Positions 57,515 to 64,000 of a DNA stretch of 64,000 nucleotides are shown here, in pieces. The translations under genes were made by a program, and so were the position numbers. The first letter of the stretch is position 1. Every line of letters starts with the position of its first letter. Source of the DNA: Mycolicibacterium aromaticivorans JS19b1 = JCM 16368 (GTDB taxonomy: Bacteria > Actinomycetota > Actinomycetes > Mycobacteriales > Mycobacteriaceae); contig NZ_JALN02000001.1 of the NCBI RefSeq assembly GCF_000559085.1, positions 1,860,001 through 1,924,000 of the forward strand, read 5' to 3'. The notes under the pieces are model-generated. The model made no database searches. It worked only from the letters and a program-made list of their open reading frames with translations, and had not been told where the DNA came from.

Positions 57515-57766
57515 ATGCAGCCGATCAATCGATCATTCGTATTCAAATCCCTGGCTGCCACTCTGGCAGTGGGAGCTTTCGCGGTGATGGCAACAATCGC
57601 CGTAGAGTCGGGAATACCGGCAGGTCCAACCGCAGGCGTCGTGGCTAGTTGCAGTGGCAACTGCGCGACGGGCAATGCAACGGCTACGGCGCCTACCACC
57701 ATGCAAGTTGGTGTGACCGTCGGGCCGGAGCCGATTACCACCACTTCTGCCGCGGCCGGTCATTAG
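57515..57766 (+). CDS. Small exported or membrane-anchored protein, unknown function
   Basis: The 83-residue protein has a positively charged start, a hydrophobic segment (LAATLAVGAFAVMATIAV, about 13-30) that could be a signal peptide or anchor, and a short Ala/Thr-rich tail with two Cys (SCSGNC) that may form a disulfide. No family was recognised. Its start has no strong Shine-Dalgarno. A gene on the opposite strand in the same place is possible but codes for a less convincing protein. Confidence is moderate. Confidence 0.5.
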   Translation: MQPINRSFVFKSLAATLAVGAFAVMATIAVESGIPAGPTAGVVASCSGNCATGNATATAPTTMQVGVTVGPEPITTTSAAAGH

Positions 57767-57918
57767 GCGGGCCCGACGGGAGTACGCCCGAGCAAGTTCG
57801 TGTGTGAGGGCGCGGTGCTGACGGGCCACTCAGGGCTTGCCAGTCACACCCGTCCGTGGTCTGAAGCCAAAAGCGGCGCAATGGGGAGTGAAGTCGTCTG
57901 TACTGCACGAACTTTGAG

Positions 57919-57992
57919 TGGCCAGGGCCGGGATCGAACCGGCGACCTTCCGCTTTTCAGGCGGACGCTCGTACCAACTGAGCTACCTGGCC
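57919..57992 (-). tRNA. tRNA-Phe (GAA)
   Basis: On the minus strand the sequence folds as a 74-base cloverleaf: acceptor GGCCAGG/CCTGGCC, anticodon stem TCCGC/GCGGA, loop CTGAAAA with anticodon GAA, and T-loop GGTTCGATCCC. It is the tRNA nearest the catabolic region, with its 3' end facing it. Confidence 0.95.
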
Positions 57993-58033
57993 GGAAGGCA
58001 CTGCGTCAATCCAATGCCTCACCACACACATGG

Positions 58034-58107
58034 CGACCCTGACGGGACTCGAACCCGCGACCTCCGCCGTGACAGGGCGGCGCGCTAACCAACTGCGCCA
58101 CAGGGCC
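58034..58107 (-). tRNA. tRNA-Asp (GTC)
   Basis: Minus-strand cloverleaf of 74 bases: acceptor GGCCCTG/CAGGGTC, anticodon stem CCGCC/GGCGG with loop CTGTCAC (anticodon GTC), T-loop GGGTTCGAGTCCC. CCA appears to be encoded next to it (58031-58033). Confidence 0.95.
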
Positions 58108-58148
58108 TTACTCGTACTGCTCGCATCCGACGTTACCGTCGTCGCGCG

Positions 58149-58221
58149 TACCCCCAACGGGATTCGAACCCGTGCTACCGCCGTGAAAGGGCGGCGTCCT
58201 AGGCCACTAGACGATGGGGGC
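58149..58221 (-). tRNA. tRNA-Glu (TTC)
   Basis: Minus-strand cloverleaf of 73 bases: acceptor GCCCCCA/TGGGGGT, anticodon stem CCGCC/GGCGG with loop CTTTCAC (anticodon TTC), T-arm CGGGTTCGAATCCCG. It lies 41 bases from tRNA-Asp, so the three minus-strand tRNAs are probably one transcript. Confidence 0.95.
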
Positions 58222-58343
58222 CAGAACCGAATCACTTCGGGGTACTCACAACGAGTGCACGTTAGAGCGTCGTTAGCTTAGGGCACCACAGGCTCAATCC
58301 CAAAACCGAGGGCCACCACCGAAGGCAGTATTGTGTGCGACGC

Positions 58344-58416
58344 GCCCCTATAGCTCAGTCGGTAGAGCTACGGACTTTTAATCCGCAGGTCCCAGGTTCG
58401 AGCCCTGGTGGGGGCA
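58344..58416 (+). tRNA. tRNA-Lys (TTT)
   Basis: Plus-strand cloverleaf of 73 bases: acceptor GCCCCTA/TGGGGGC, loop CTTTTAA with anticodon TTT, T-arm CCAGGTTCGAGCCCTGG. It is divergent from the Phe/Asp/Glu set, with about 120 bases between. Confidence 0.95.
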
Positions 58417-58491
58417 CAACAGGGGAATGAACGGGTTTTCGCAGAAGCGGACCTTTCTGACATCGCCCGTCACCGTCGGGGGTGACCTATC

Positions 58492-59166
58492 GTGAACGAC
58501 ATGAGTGACGGGGCCTCGCAGCCCGAGGGTGGCGCCGGGCACGGACCGCGCCACGGCGTCGACCGGCAGACCGGCAGGCATGTGATCGCGCGTCTCGTCG
58601 GCCCCGAACACGACCAGACCGTCCAAGCGGTCGTCGACCAGCTTTCCGGTGAGCAGAGCGCCGTCGACGCGATCGTCGACGACGCCGTGTCGGACCCCGA
58701 ACGCCTGGAGGTTTTGAAGCGGCTGGGCAACCACGACGACTTCCGCAGCGCGACGCTGGATCGCGTGGCAGTCCTGACCGCCGAGGCGCTGGGCACCCCG
58801 ATGGCAGCGGTGTCCATCGTGTACCCCGACCGCCAGGTGCTGGCGGGTAGCACCGCGAGCGACGAAGAGCTGCCCCGAGTGCGGCCGATCGAGATGTCGA
58901 TCTGCAAGTTCACCGTCGCCAGCCGCGAGCCGCTGGTGGTCGACGACACCCGAGCGCATCCTCTCCTGGCCGACCATCCAGCCGTCAAGGAAGGGGTGCT
59001 GGCGTACGCCGGTATTCCGTTGATCGATGGCAACGGCCACGTCGCGGGGACACTCTGTACGTGGGACACTCGCCCGCGGCACTGGTCCAGCGGCCAGGTT
59101 CAGATACTCAACGATCTCGCCGCCGTCGCGCGCCAGCGGCTACTGGCCGAGCCGCGCGACACGTGA
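58492..59166 (+). CDS. GAF domain-containing protein
   Basis: The 224-residue protein has an N-terminal linker rich in charged residues and a GAF domain over about 85-215 (FRSATLDRVAVLTAEALGTPMAAVSIVYPDRQVLAGS, then SICKFTVASREPLVVDDTRAHPLL, then GYAGIPLIDGNGHVAGTLCTWD-like core). GAF domains bind small ligands, heme or cyclic nucleotides. There is no output domain, so it could be a sensor working with a separate partner. GTG 58492 has GGGGGTG upstream; ATG 58501 is an alternative. Confidence 0.85.
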   Translation: MNDMSDGASQPEGGAGHGPRHGVDRQTGRHVIARLVGPEHDQTVQAVVDQLSGEQSAVDAIVDDAVSDPERLEVLKRLGNHDDFRSATLDRVAVLTAEALGTPMAAVSIVYPDRQVLAGSTASDEELPRVRPIEMSICKFTVASREPLVVDDTRAHPLLADHPAVKEGVLAYAGIPLIDGNGHVAGTLCTWDTRPRHWSSGQVQILNDLAAVARQRLLAEPRDT

Positions 59167-59264
59167 TCTTTGCCAAAGTTCGCCACACGGGGGGATATGT
59201 GACTCGACGGGTAGTTCTATCGGGTAGCGTCCCACCTGTGGTTCGGTGGGTGAAGTGAGCGGTC

Positions 59265-60749
59265 ATGGCTACACGAACTCTTCAGGTCGAGAATTCGCCG
59301 ACCGCGCCGGCCGGTAACGGCAAACACGCGCCGCGGAAGAAAACATTTGCCGAGCGGGTTCGAACCGACCCGCTGAGCACCATCATCACCGTCTCGATCG
59401 ACGTTCTTTCGGTGTCGATCGCGACCGCCCTCGGCGCGTGGTGGGCGACGTCCCGGAACGATTATCCGCCGGACCTGTGGTTGGCCATCTTGTTCGTACC
59501 GGTCGTCGTCGCCACGCTCGCCGCGCGAGGGGTCTACCGGCGTCGCCTGAACCGGGAATTCCTCGATGAAATCGGGCCCATCGAAGCGACAGTCGCGATT
59601 TCCACGATGTTCCTGCTCGCCGGCATGCTGCTCACCCAGGAGTCCGGTCGACCGGGGTCGACCGTGCTGAAGATCTGGCTCTGCGCCGCGGTGCTGATGC
59701 CATTCGGCCGGCTGGTCCGGGTGATCGTCCAGCGCAGCCTGCGGCGACACCATCACCTCGTGGCGCCGACTCTCATCGTCGGCAACGGTCGCGTCGCCGG
59801 CCACATCATCAACCGCCTCGAAGAGTTCCCGGAATACGGTCTCGGGCCGGTCGGAATCATCGACGCCGAACCGTGGTTCGGTCAGGCGGGCGACCCGCGG
59901 CCCGATATCCCCTACCTGGGCCCGCCGGAGAACATCGACAAGGCGATTCAAGAGACCGGCGCGCAGAACGTTGTCATCGCGTTCTCCCGGACCCAAGACC
60001 AAGTGCTCACCCATGTGGTTCGGGCTGCCCACCAGAACGGCCTACGGGTCTGGGTGGTCCCGCGCATGTTCGACACGATCGGCGAGCGGGCCCGAATCGA
60101 GCACGTCGGCGGCACCCCACTGCTGGCGCTGCCCCACACCAACCCGCGCGGCTGGCAGTTCACCGTCAAGCACGTCTTCGACCGGGTGATGTCCTTCCTT
60201 CTGCTGCTGTTTATCTCACCGGTCTTCCTCACCCTGGTGCTCCTGGTGAAGCTGAGCTCGCCCGGGCCGATCTTCTTCCGCCAGCCACGGGTGGGCCGCG
60301 ACGGACGCGTCTTCGACTGTCTGAAATTCCGCACCATGCGGGCACCCGACGCCGCCGATGCGGCTTTCCAGCTCAAGACCGGCGCCGCGCCCGGTGGTGT
60401 GGAGGGTGTCGACCGTCGCACAAAGATCGGCAAAATTCTGCGCGCCACATCACTCGACGAGCTGCCGCAGTTCCTGAACGTGCTCAAGGGCGAGATGAGC
60501 TTGGTGGGTCCCCGGCCCGAACGGCCGGAGTTCGTCGAACTCTTCGAGGCGCAGATCCAGCGATACGGCGAGCGGCACCGGGTTCGCGCCGGTGTCACCG
60601 GCTGGGCTCAGGTGCACGGCTTACGTGGGCAGACGTCCATCGCCGATCGCGCCGAGTGGGACAACTACTACATCGAGAACTTCTCTATCGCGCTCGACCT
60701 CAAGATCTTGGCGCTGACGATTCCGGCGGTGCTGCGTCGCGCGGAGTAA
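59265..60749 (+). CDS. Polyprenyl-phosphate sugar-1-phosphate transferase (exopolysaccharide biosynthesis)
   Basis: The 494-residue membrane protein has four N-terminal membrane segments (about 42-160), a Rossmann-like CoA-binding-type domain (TLIVGNGRVAGHIINRL), a fifth membrane helix (VMSFLLLLFISPVFLTLVLLVK) and the bacterial sugar transferase domain with GPIFFRQPRVGRDGR, LKFRTM and SLDELPQFLNVLKGEMSLVGPRPE. It attaches the first sugar phosphate to a polyprenyl phosphate carrier at the inner face of the membrane. It stands alone here, without glycosyltransferases next to it; the polymer is unknown. Confidence 0.92.
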   Translation: MATRTLQVENSPTAPAGNGKHAPRKKTFAERVRTDPLSTIITVSIDVLSVSIATALGAWWATSRNDYPPDLWLAILFVPVVVATLAARGVYRRRLNREFLDEIGPIEATVAISTMFLLAGMLLTQESGRPGSTVLKIWLCAAVLMPFGRLVRVIVQRSLRRHHHLVAPTLIVGNGRVAGHIINRLEEFPEYGLGPVGIIDAEPWFGQAGDPRPDIPYLGPPENIDKAIQETGAQNVVIAFSRTQDQVLTHVVRAAHQNGLRVWVVPRMFDTIGERARIEHVGGTPLLALPHTNPRGWQFTVKHVFDRVMSFLLLLFISPVFLTLVLLVKLSSPGPIFFRQPRVGRDGRVFDCLKFRTMRAPDAADAAFQLKTGAAPGGVEGVDRRTKIGKILRATSLDELPQFLNVLKGEMSLVGPRPERPEFVELFEAQIQRYGERHRVRAGVTGWAQVHGLRGQTSIADRAEWDNYYIENFSIALDLKILALTIPAVLRRAE

Positions 60750-60787
60750 AGCTTCGATAACGGCGCGGTTAGCTGGTGTGTGAAAAA

Positions 60788-60802
60788 TACCCGGACCGGG
60801 TA
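60788..60802. terminator. Short GC-rich inverted repeat after sugar transferase
   Basis: TACCCGGACCGGGTA, a perfect 7+1+7 inverted repeat 39 bases after the sugar transferase stop. The one-base loop is too tight for a good hairpin, so it may rather be a protein-binding site for the small gene at 60865; terminator is a guess. Confidence 0.35.
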
Positions 60803-60864
60803 ACTCCCAGTTAACGCATCGGGGAGCGGGGCAGTCCTGTTTCACGCGCGCCTCAGGAGTTAAC

Positions 60865-61023
60865 ATGAGTCACCCACTCCTCACGTCTACCGATGTGATC
60901 CGCCACGCGATCGCCGACCAAGTCCGGCGCTTGGGCGGCAACGACGAGAACATCGACGACATCGCCTTCGCCGCATCTTATGCCGTGATGTGCTGGGGTT
61001 TGGCTGCGGCCGAAAGCAATTGA
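60865..61023 (+). CDS. Small conserved-looking protein of 52 residues, unknown function
   Basis: ATG 60865 to TGA 61023 encodes a 52-residue protein beginning MSHPLLTSTDVIRHAIADQV and ending GLAAAESN, preceded by AGGAG five bases upstream. Composition is mixed and helix-friendly (RHAIADQVRRLGG, then DDIAFAASYAVMCWGLAAA), without a signal peptide. Codon third positions are G/C-rich like neighbouring genes. No family recognised. Confidence 0.6.
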   Translation: MSHPLLTSTDVIRHAIADQVRRLGGNDENIDDIAFAASYAVMCWGLAAAESN

Positions 61024-61251
61024 CGCCGCCGTCCTGCCGGGCCCCTGCTTGCCGCGGAAGGGCCGTCGATCCGGCCGCCAGTTGATCTGACCCGGCCGCT
61101 AGATCCTCCGCGCTCGCAGTCCACGCTCTGCGCCAGCGACCGCGATGTTCGGCGCACAAATATTGCGCTGGCAACAATCCCCGGATGCCGAACCGGAACA
61201 GCTGACCGGTAGCTTACTTTCGCTCTCAGGGCCTGTTTCGTGGACGAACCG

Positions 61252-62283
61252 TCAGGACGCCACTGTTTTGGTCGGGCAGGTGTCGCCCAGGTAATGAATT
61301 CCCTTGTCGCGCTCCCCTATCGGCGGCAGATTGCGGGCCGGCGTGTGGATCAGCGGTGCGTCGACGGGAATGCGGCCGGTCGCACGATCCCAGCCCGCAC
61401 GCGCACGCGGGTGCATCCGACGACGCTCGGGCAACGCCTTGAACGCCAGGTTGACCATGCGGCCGAACAATCTGTGCAGACGCTCATCTCGCTTCGACCA
61501 CGTGTAGCCCATCAGGTCGCGGACCGGCTGGCCGTAGAGCCCGACGGTGATCCAGACCGCGAACGGGCCGAGCGCTTTGAGGTAGGCCGACCACAGAAAG
61601 TCCGGAATCCACTGCAGTGAAGGATGTTTGGGCATCGTAGACAGGTCGAGGACCTCGCGAGTGGCCCAATTGTTCTCGAGCACGTTGCGGCACATGTGAT
61701 CCCAGTACAGCTGGAACTCTTCCCAACTTGCCGGCACCGGGCGCATGCTCATGCCGTACATCCGGTACCACGTTACGTGCTCATCGAACAGCTGGCGCTT
61801 CTGGTCCTCGGTCAGGCCGTCACCGAAGTACTCGGCAGTCAGCACCGTGCCCATGAAAAACGTTGCGTGGGCCCAATAGAAGACGTCGGGGTTGAGCGCG
61901 CTGTAGCGGCGTCCCTGAGCGTCCACCCCCTTGATCGGAATGTGGTAGTCACGCACTTCGGCACCTGTTGCCGGCGACCGATCGCCGTCGAACACCACAC
62001 CGCCGATGGGGTAGAGCGATCGCAACAGCCGAGGCAGCCGCTCCATGAAGAAGATCGAGTGCTGCTCGACGGCAGCGCCGAGTTGAGGATGCATGTTCTG
62101 CATCGATCCGGCCCATGGCCCCTGCAGCAGCCCGCGCCAGTCACCGAAGTATTTCCACGTCAGCGACTCGGGCCCGAGTACCGCCGGCGGGCTGTCATAC
62201 CCGGCGTCGGTCACCGGGCAGCCGGCCGCCACGTGCGCGCCCTCGCTGGTGACGGGGCACGTTTCGGAAGTATCTTGACTCAA
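61252..62283 (-). CDS. Oxygenase MpaB family protein (DUF2236)
   Basis: The 343-residue protein has the DUF2236 pattern: SLTWKYFGDWRGLLQGPWAGSMQNMHP near the N-terminus, FYWAHATFFMGTVLTAEYFG in the middle and WYRMYGMSMRPVP. This family includes heme-containing latex-clearing-protein-like and MpaB-like oxygenases; in mycobacteria members are numerous and mostly uncharacterised. The start is TTG 62283, supported by GGAAGG seven bases upstream. It is divergent from a TetR gene with an inverted repeat between them, so its expression is probably ligand-controlled. Confidence 0.85.
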   Translation of the reverse strand: MSQDTSETCPVTSEGAHVAAGCPVTDAGYDSPPAVLGPESLTWKYFGDWRGLLQGPWAGSMQNMHPQLGAAVEQHSIFFMERLPRLLRSLYPIGGVVFDGDRSPATGAEVRDYHIPIKGVDAQGRRYSALNPDVFYWAHATFFMGTVLTAEYFGDGLTEDQKRQLFDEHVTWYRMYGMSMRPVPASWEEFQLYWDHMCRNVLENNWATREVLDLSTMPKHPSLQWIPDFLWSAYLKALGPFAVWITVGLYGQPVRDLMGYTWSKRDERLHRLFGRMVNLAFKALPERRRMHPRARAGWDRATGRIPVDAPLIHTPARNLPPIGERDKGIHYLGDTCPTKTVAS

Positions 62284-62314
62284 CTGGTGACCTTCCCAAG
62301 GAAGCCTGGCATTT

Positions 62315-62332
62315 TGACTACATACGTTGTCA
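62315..62332. promoter_or_regulatory. Inverted repeat between MpaB-type gene and TetR
   Basis: TGACTACATACGTTGTCA, an 18-base inverted repeat (TGAC...GTCA, 14 of 18 positions symmetrical), lies between the divergent starts at 62283 and 62352. Likely the operator of the TetR at 62352. Confidence 0.6.
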
Positions 62333-62351
62333 CCAAGAGCTTAGGAGCGAT

Positions 62352-62948
62352 GTGACGCCGGGTCAACGACGGGGCCGCTGGTCCGGCGTCCCGCTGCCGG
62401 ACCGGCAGGCGCTGCGCAGAGACGAACTGATCAGCGCCGGCGTCACGCTGCTCGGCAGCCCCGGCGGCCCAGCGCTGACGGTGCGGGCGGTCTGCCGCCA
62501 CGCCGGCCTGACCGAGCGGTACTTCTACGAAAGCTTTTCCGACCGTGACGAGTTCGTCCGAGCCGTGTACGACGACGTCTGCAATCGCGCCATGACTGCG
62601 TTGATGTCGGCCGCGACACCGCGCGCGGCAGTCGAACAGTTCGTGAGTCTGATGGTGGACGATCCGGTTCGGGGCCGCGTGCTGCTGCTGGCGCCGCAGG
62701 TCGAAGCCGTGCTGATCCACTCCGGCGCCGAGTGGATGCCCAGCTTCATCGAGCTGTTGCAGAGCAAGCTGACCGCGATCAGCGATCCGGTGCTGCAGAA
62801 GATGATGGCCACCGGGTTGATCGGGGCGCTGACAGCCCTGTTCACCGCCTACCTCGACGGCCAGCTTCCCGCGTCGCGCGAGCAGTTCATCGATTACTGC
62901 GTAGACCTGCTGCTCACCCCGACGGCGAGTTATCCGCCGGCGACCTGA
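62352..62948 (+). CDS. TetR family regulator
   Basis: The 198-residue protein starts at GTG 62352 with AGGAG four bases upstream. It has an N-terminal HTH (ALTVRAVCRHAGLTERYFYESFSDRDEFVRAVY) and a helical ligand domain. It is divergent from the MpaB-type oxygenase with an inverted repeat between; its 3' end overlaps the convergent exported-protein gene by 19 bases. Probably a local repressor of the oxygenase. Confidence 0.87.
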   Translation: MTPGQRRGRWSGVPLPDRQALRRDELISAGVTLLGSPGGPALTVRAVCRHAGLTERYFYESFSDRDEFVRAVYDDVCNRAMTALMSAATPRAAVEQFVSLMVDDPVRGRVLLLAPQVEAVLIHSGAEWMPSFIELLQSKLTAISDPVLQKMMATGLIGALTALFTAYLDGQLPASREQFIDYCVDLLLTPTASYPPAT

Positions 62949-63400
62949 CCCGCTACACCCGGAACGTTGCCGGTCTGATCCAGCTCGCTCGACGCGCTCT
63001 GATCCGCTTCGGCTTGGGCCTTGGCGAGCTGCTCCTCATAGTCGGCACGAGCCTGGCGACCCTCGGGGCTACCGATTGAGTTACCCGGTACGCCGGCCGT
63101 CGCGAAAGTGTTGTTGCAGTTCAGGTAGAGCAACACGCGGTTGCCGGCGTTGGTGCCGCTGGAGTCGAGGAAGTCGGCGCTGCGCGATCCGGTGACGATG
63201 CATTGGTCGGTCGGCAGGAAGCTGCCGACCCGGGTGGCAATGGTCGCCGACTGACCGGCGTCGCTGATCGCCTGCGCCGCATCAGCATAGGTCTGGCCAG
63301 CGTATTCGTTGGTTGCCGACGCGGTGCCGGAGCCGAACATCGCAACCGATGCCACCGCCGAACCGAGCGCACCGACGCCGAGGACCAAATAGTTCTTCAT
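62930..63400 (-). CDS. Small exported protein, mycobacterial type
   Basis: The 156-residue protein starts at ATG 63400 (MKNYLVLGVGALGSAVASV) and has a signal peptide with probable cleavage after TASA (residue 29). The mature part has YAGQTYADAAQAISDAGQSATIATRVGSFLPTDQCIVTGS, a PASTA-like fold seen in many short secreted mycobacterial proteins, two Cys that may pair (QCIV and NCNN), and an acidic, Ala/Gln-rich C-terminus. A longer frame to 63583 runs through the desA1 promoter region and is rejected. Function unknown. Confidence 0.8.
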   Translation of the reverse strand: MKNYLVLGVGALGSAVASVAMFGSGTASATNEYAGQTYADAAQAISDAGQSATIATRVGSFLPTDQCIVTGSRSADFLDSSGTNAGNRVLLYLNCNNTFATAGVPGNSIGSPEGRQARADYEEQLAKAQAEADQSASSELDQTGNVPGVAGQVAGG

Positions 63401-63611
63401 CGCGACCTCCGACATGTGCGTTGCCTGGGCATTTGCGTACCAAATGCTGGATGTTTCCGGTGCGCAAATAGTACGACGGGTCGTAAGAGTCTGCAGTCCG
63501 GCGGACGAGGGCCGCGAACCGTTACCAACATGCCGCAGGGGGAACTTGAATGTCACCGAGATACACAGATATATTGAGTGCAACCACTAGGAACAGATAA
63601 CTGGAGGGTTC

Positions 63612-64000
63612 ATGTCGAAAGACCTGACCGACCTCGATCTCCTGCACGAGCTGGAACCGGTGGCGGAGAAACTCATCAACCGCCACATGACGATGATGAA
63701 GGACTGGAACCCCCACGACTACATCCCGTGGTCGGACGGCAAAAACTACTACGCCCTCGGCGGCCAGGACTGGGATCCCGAGCAGTCGAAGCTCTCCGAA
63801 GTCGCCCGCACGGCGATGGTGCAGAACCTCCTGACCGAGGACAACCTGCCCGCCTACCACCGCGAGATCGCGATGAACTTCTCGATGGACGGCCCGTGGG
63901 GCTACTGGGTGAACCGGTGGACCGCCGAGGAGAACCGGCACGGCATCTCGATCCGCGACTACCTGGTGGTCACCCGCAACTGCGATCCCGTCGAGCTCGA
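63612..64000 (+). CDS. desA1: Acyl-[ACP] desaturase DesA1 (partial, runs off right edge)
   Basis: The first about 129 residues are present, starting at ATG 63612 (MSKDLTDLDLLHELEPVAEK). The sequence matches the N-terminal part of the mycobacterial soluble di-iron desaturase DesA1, with the characteristic WNPHDYIPWSDGKNYYALGG, and the first iron ligands in LLTEDNLPAYH and the EENRHG motif. It introduces a double bond in acyl-ACP on the way to mycolic acids and is essential in tested mycobacteria. GGAGGG precedes the start. In mycobacteria desA1 is controlled by the TetR-type repressor MadR; no such gene is in this window. The 211-base region upstream presumably holds its promoter and the divergent one of the exported protein. 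Confidence 0.93.
   Translation, partial: MSKDLTDLDLLHELEPVAEKLINRHMTMMKDWNPHDYIPWSDGKNYYALGGQDWDPEQSKLSEVARTAMVQNLLTEDNLPAYHREIAMNFSMDGPWGYWVNRWTAEENRHGISIRDYLVVTRNCDPVEL

Noticed and set aside
1..64000. CRISPR array, insertion sequence, prophage or origin
   Set aside because: No regularly spaced repeats, transposase, integrase, phage structural genes or DnaA-box cluster were seen.

Overview
The window is a high-GC actinobacterial chromosome segment, almost certainly from an environmental Mycobacterium/Mycolicibacterium. Evidence: a DesA1-type acyl-ACP desaturase at the right edge, three luciferase-like F420-type oxidoreductases plus a Ddn-like F420 protein, two SDRs of the mycofactocin-associated type, TetR regulators and mycobacterial-type tRNAs. 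No transposase, integrase, phage gene, CRISPR array or rRNA was seen. No stretch longer than 300 bases lacks a gene; the longest gaps (55264-55491, 61024-61251, 63401-63611, 57306-57514) are about 210-230 bases.

Bases 1-54 kb form a dense catabolic region built from tightly coupled operons, many pointing away from shared divergent promoters. From left to right: F420 oxidoreductase | AccD-like carboxyltransferase (1-2155); a kinase-like / NTF2-like / F420 oxidoreductase operon divergent from its own TetR gene (2152-5261); a BVMO-like flavoprotein and alpha/beta hydrolase divergent from an F420 oxidoreductase, Rieske oxygenase, isochorismatase-like and P450 operon (5249-11829); an ALDH and SDR pair divergent from a CaiB CoA-transferase (11826-15576); a molybdopterin oxidoreductase divergent from a thiolase-like protein and a second CaiB (15573-20159); a nine-gene minus-strand operon with P450, two duplicated acyl-CoA dehydrogenases plus a small ACAD subunit, three amidohydrolase-2 proteins, an acyl-CoA synthetase and a crotonase (20160-30561); a DapA-like aldolase / SDR / crotonase operon divergent from a TetR gene (30640-34128).

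Bases 34.2-49.1 kb hold generic beta-oxidation blocks: thiolase, crotonase and FadR-type GntR, divergent from three crotonases, two acyl-CoA ligases and a mycothiol-dependent-type protein; then a second GntR, ACAD, thiolase and SDR, divergent from another ACAD and an SDR. Bases 49.1-54.0 kb are a second FMO / hydrolase / kinase-like / SDR operon.

The unifying signal is a 19-bp inverted repeat, consensus TACTGTAA-N3-TTACAGTA, found at 606, 8009, 14243, 17771, 30608 (weaker), 33270 and 54059. Each copy sits just upstream of one of the catabolic operons and carries an outward TANNNT box that could be the promoter -10. The TetR gene at 33391 is the best candidate for the regulator. Taken together this looks like one regulon for activating, hydroxylating, cleaving and beta-oxidising a hydrophobic alicyclic or terpenoid/steroid-like carboxylic substrate; the substrate itself cannot be read from sequence.

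From 54.2 kb the content changes: an AraC/GlxA-type regulator divergent from an SDR / F420-nitroreductase-like / TetR operon, a small exported protein, four tRNAs (Phe, Asp, Glu on minus; Lys on plus), a GAF-domain protein, a polyprenyl-phosphate sugar transferase, a 52-residue small protein, an MpaB-type oxygenase divergent from a TetR, a small exported protein and the start of desA1.
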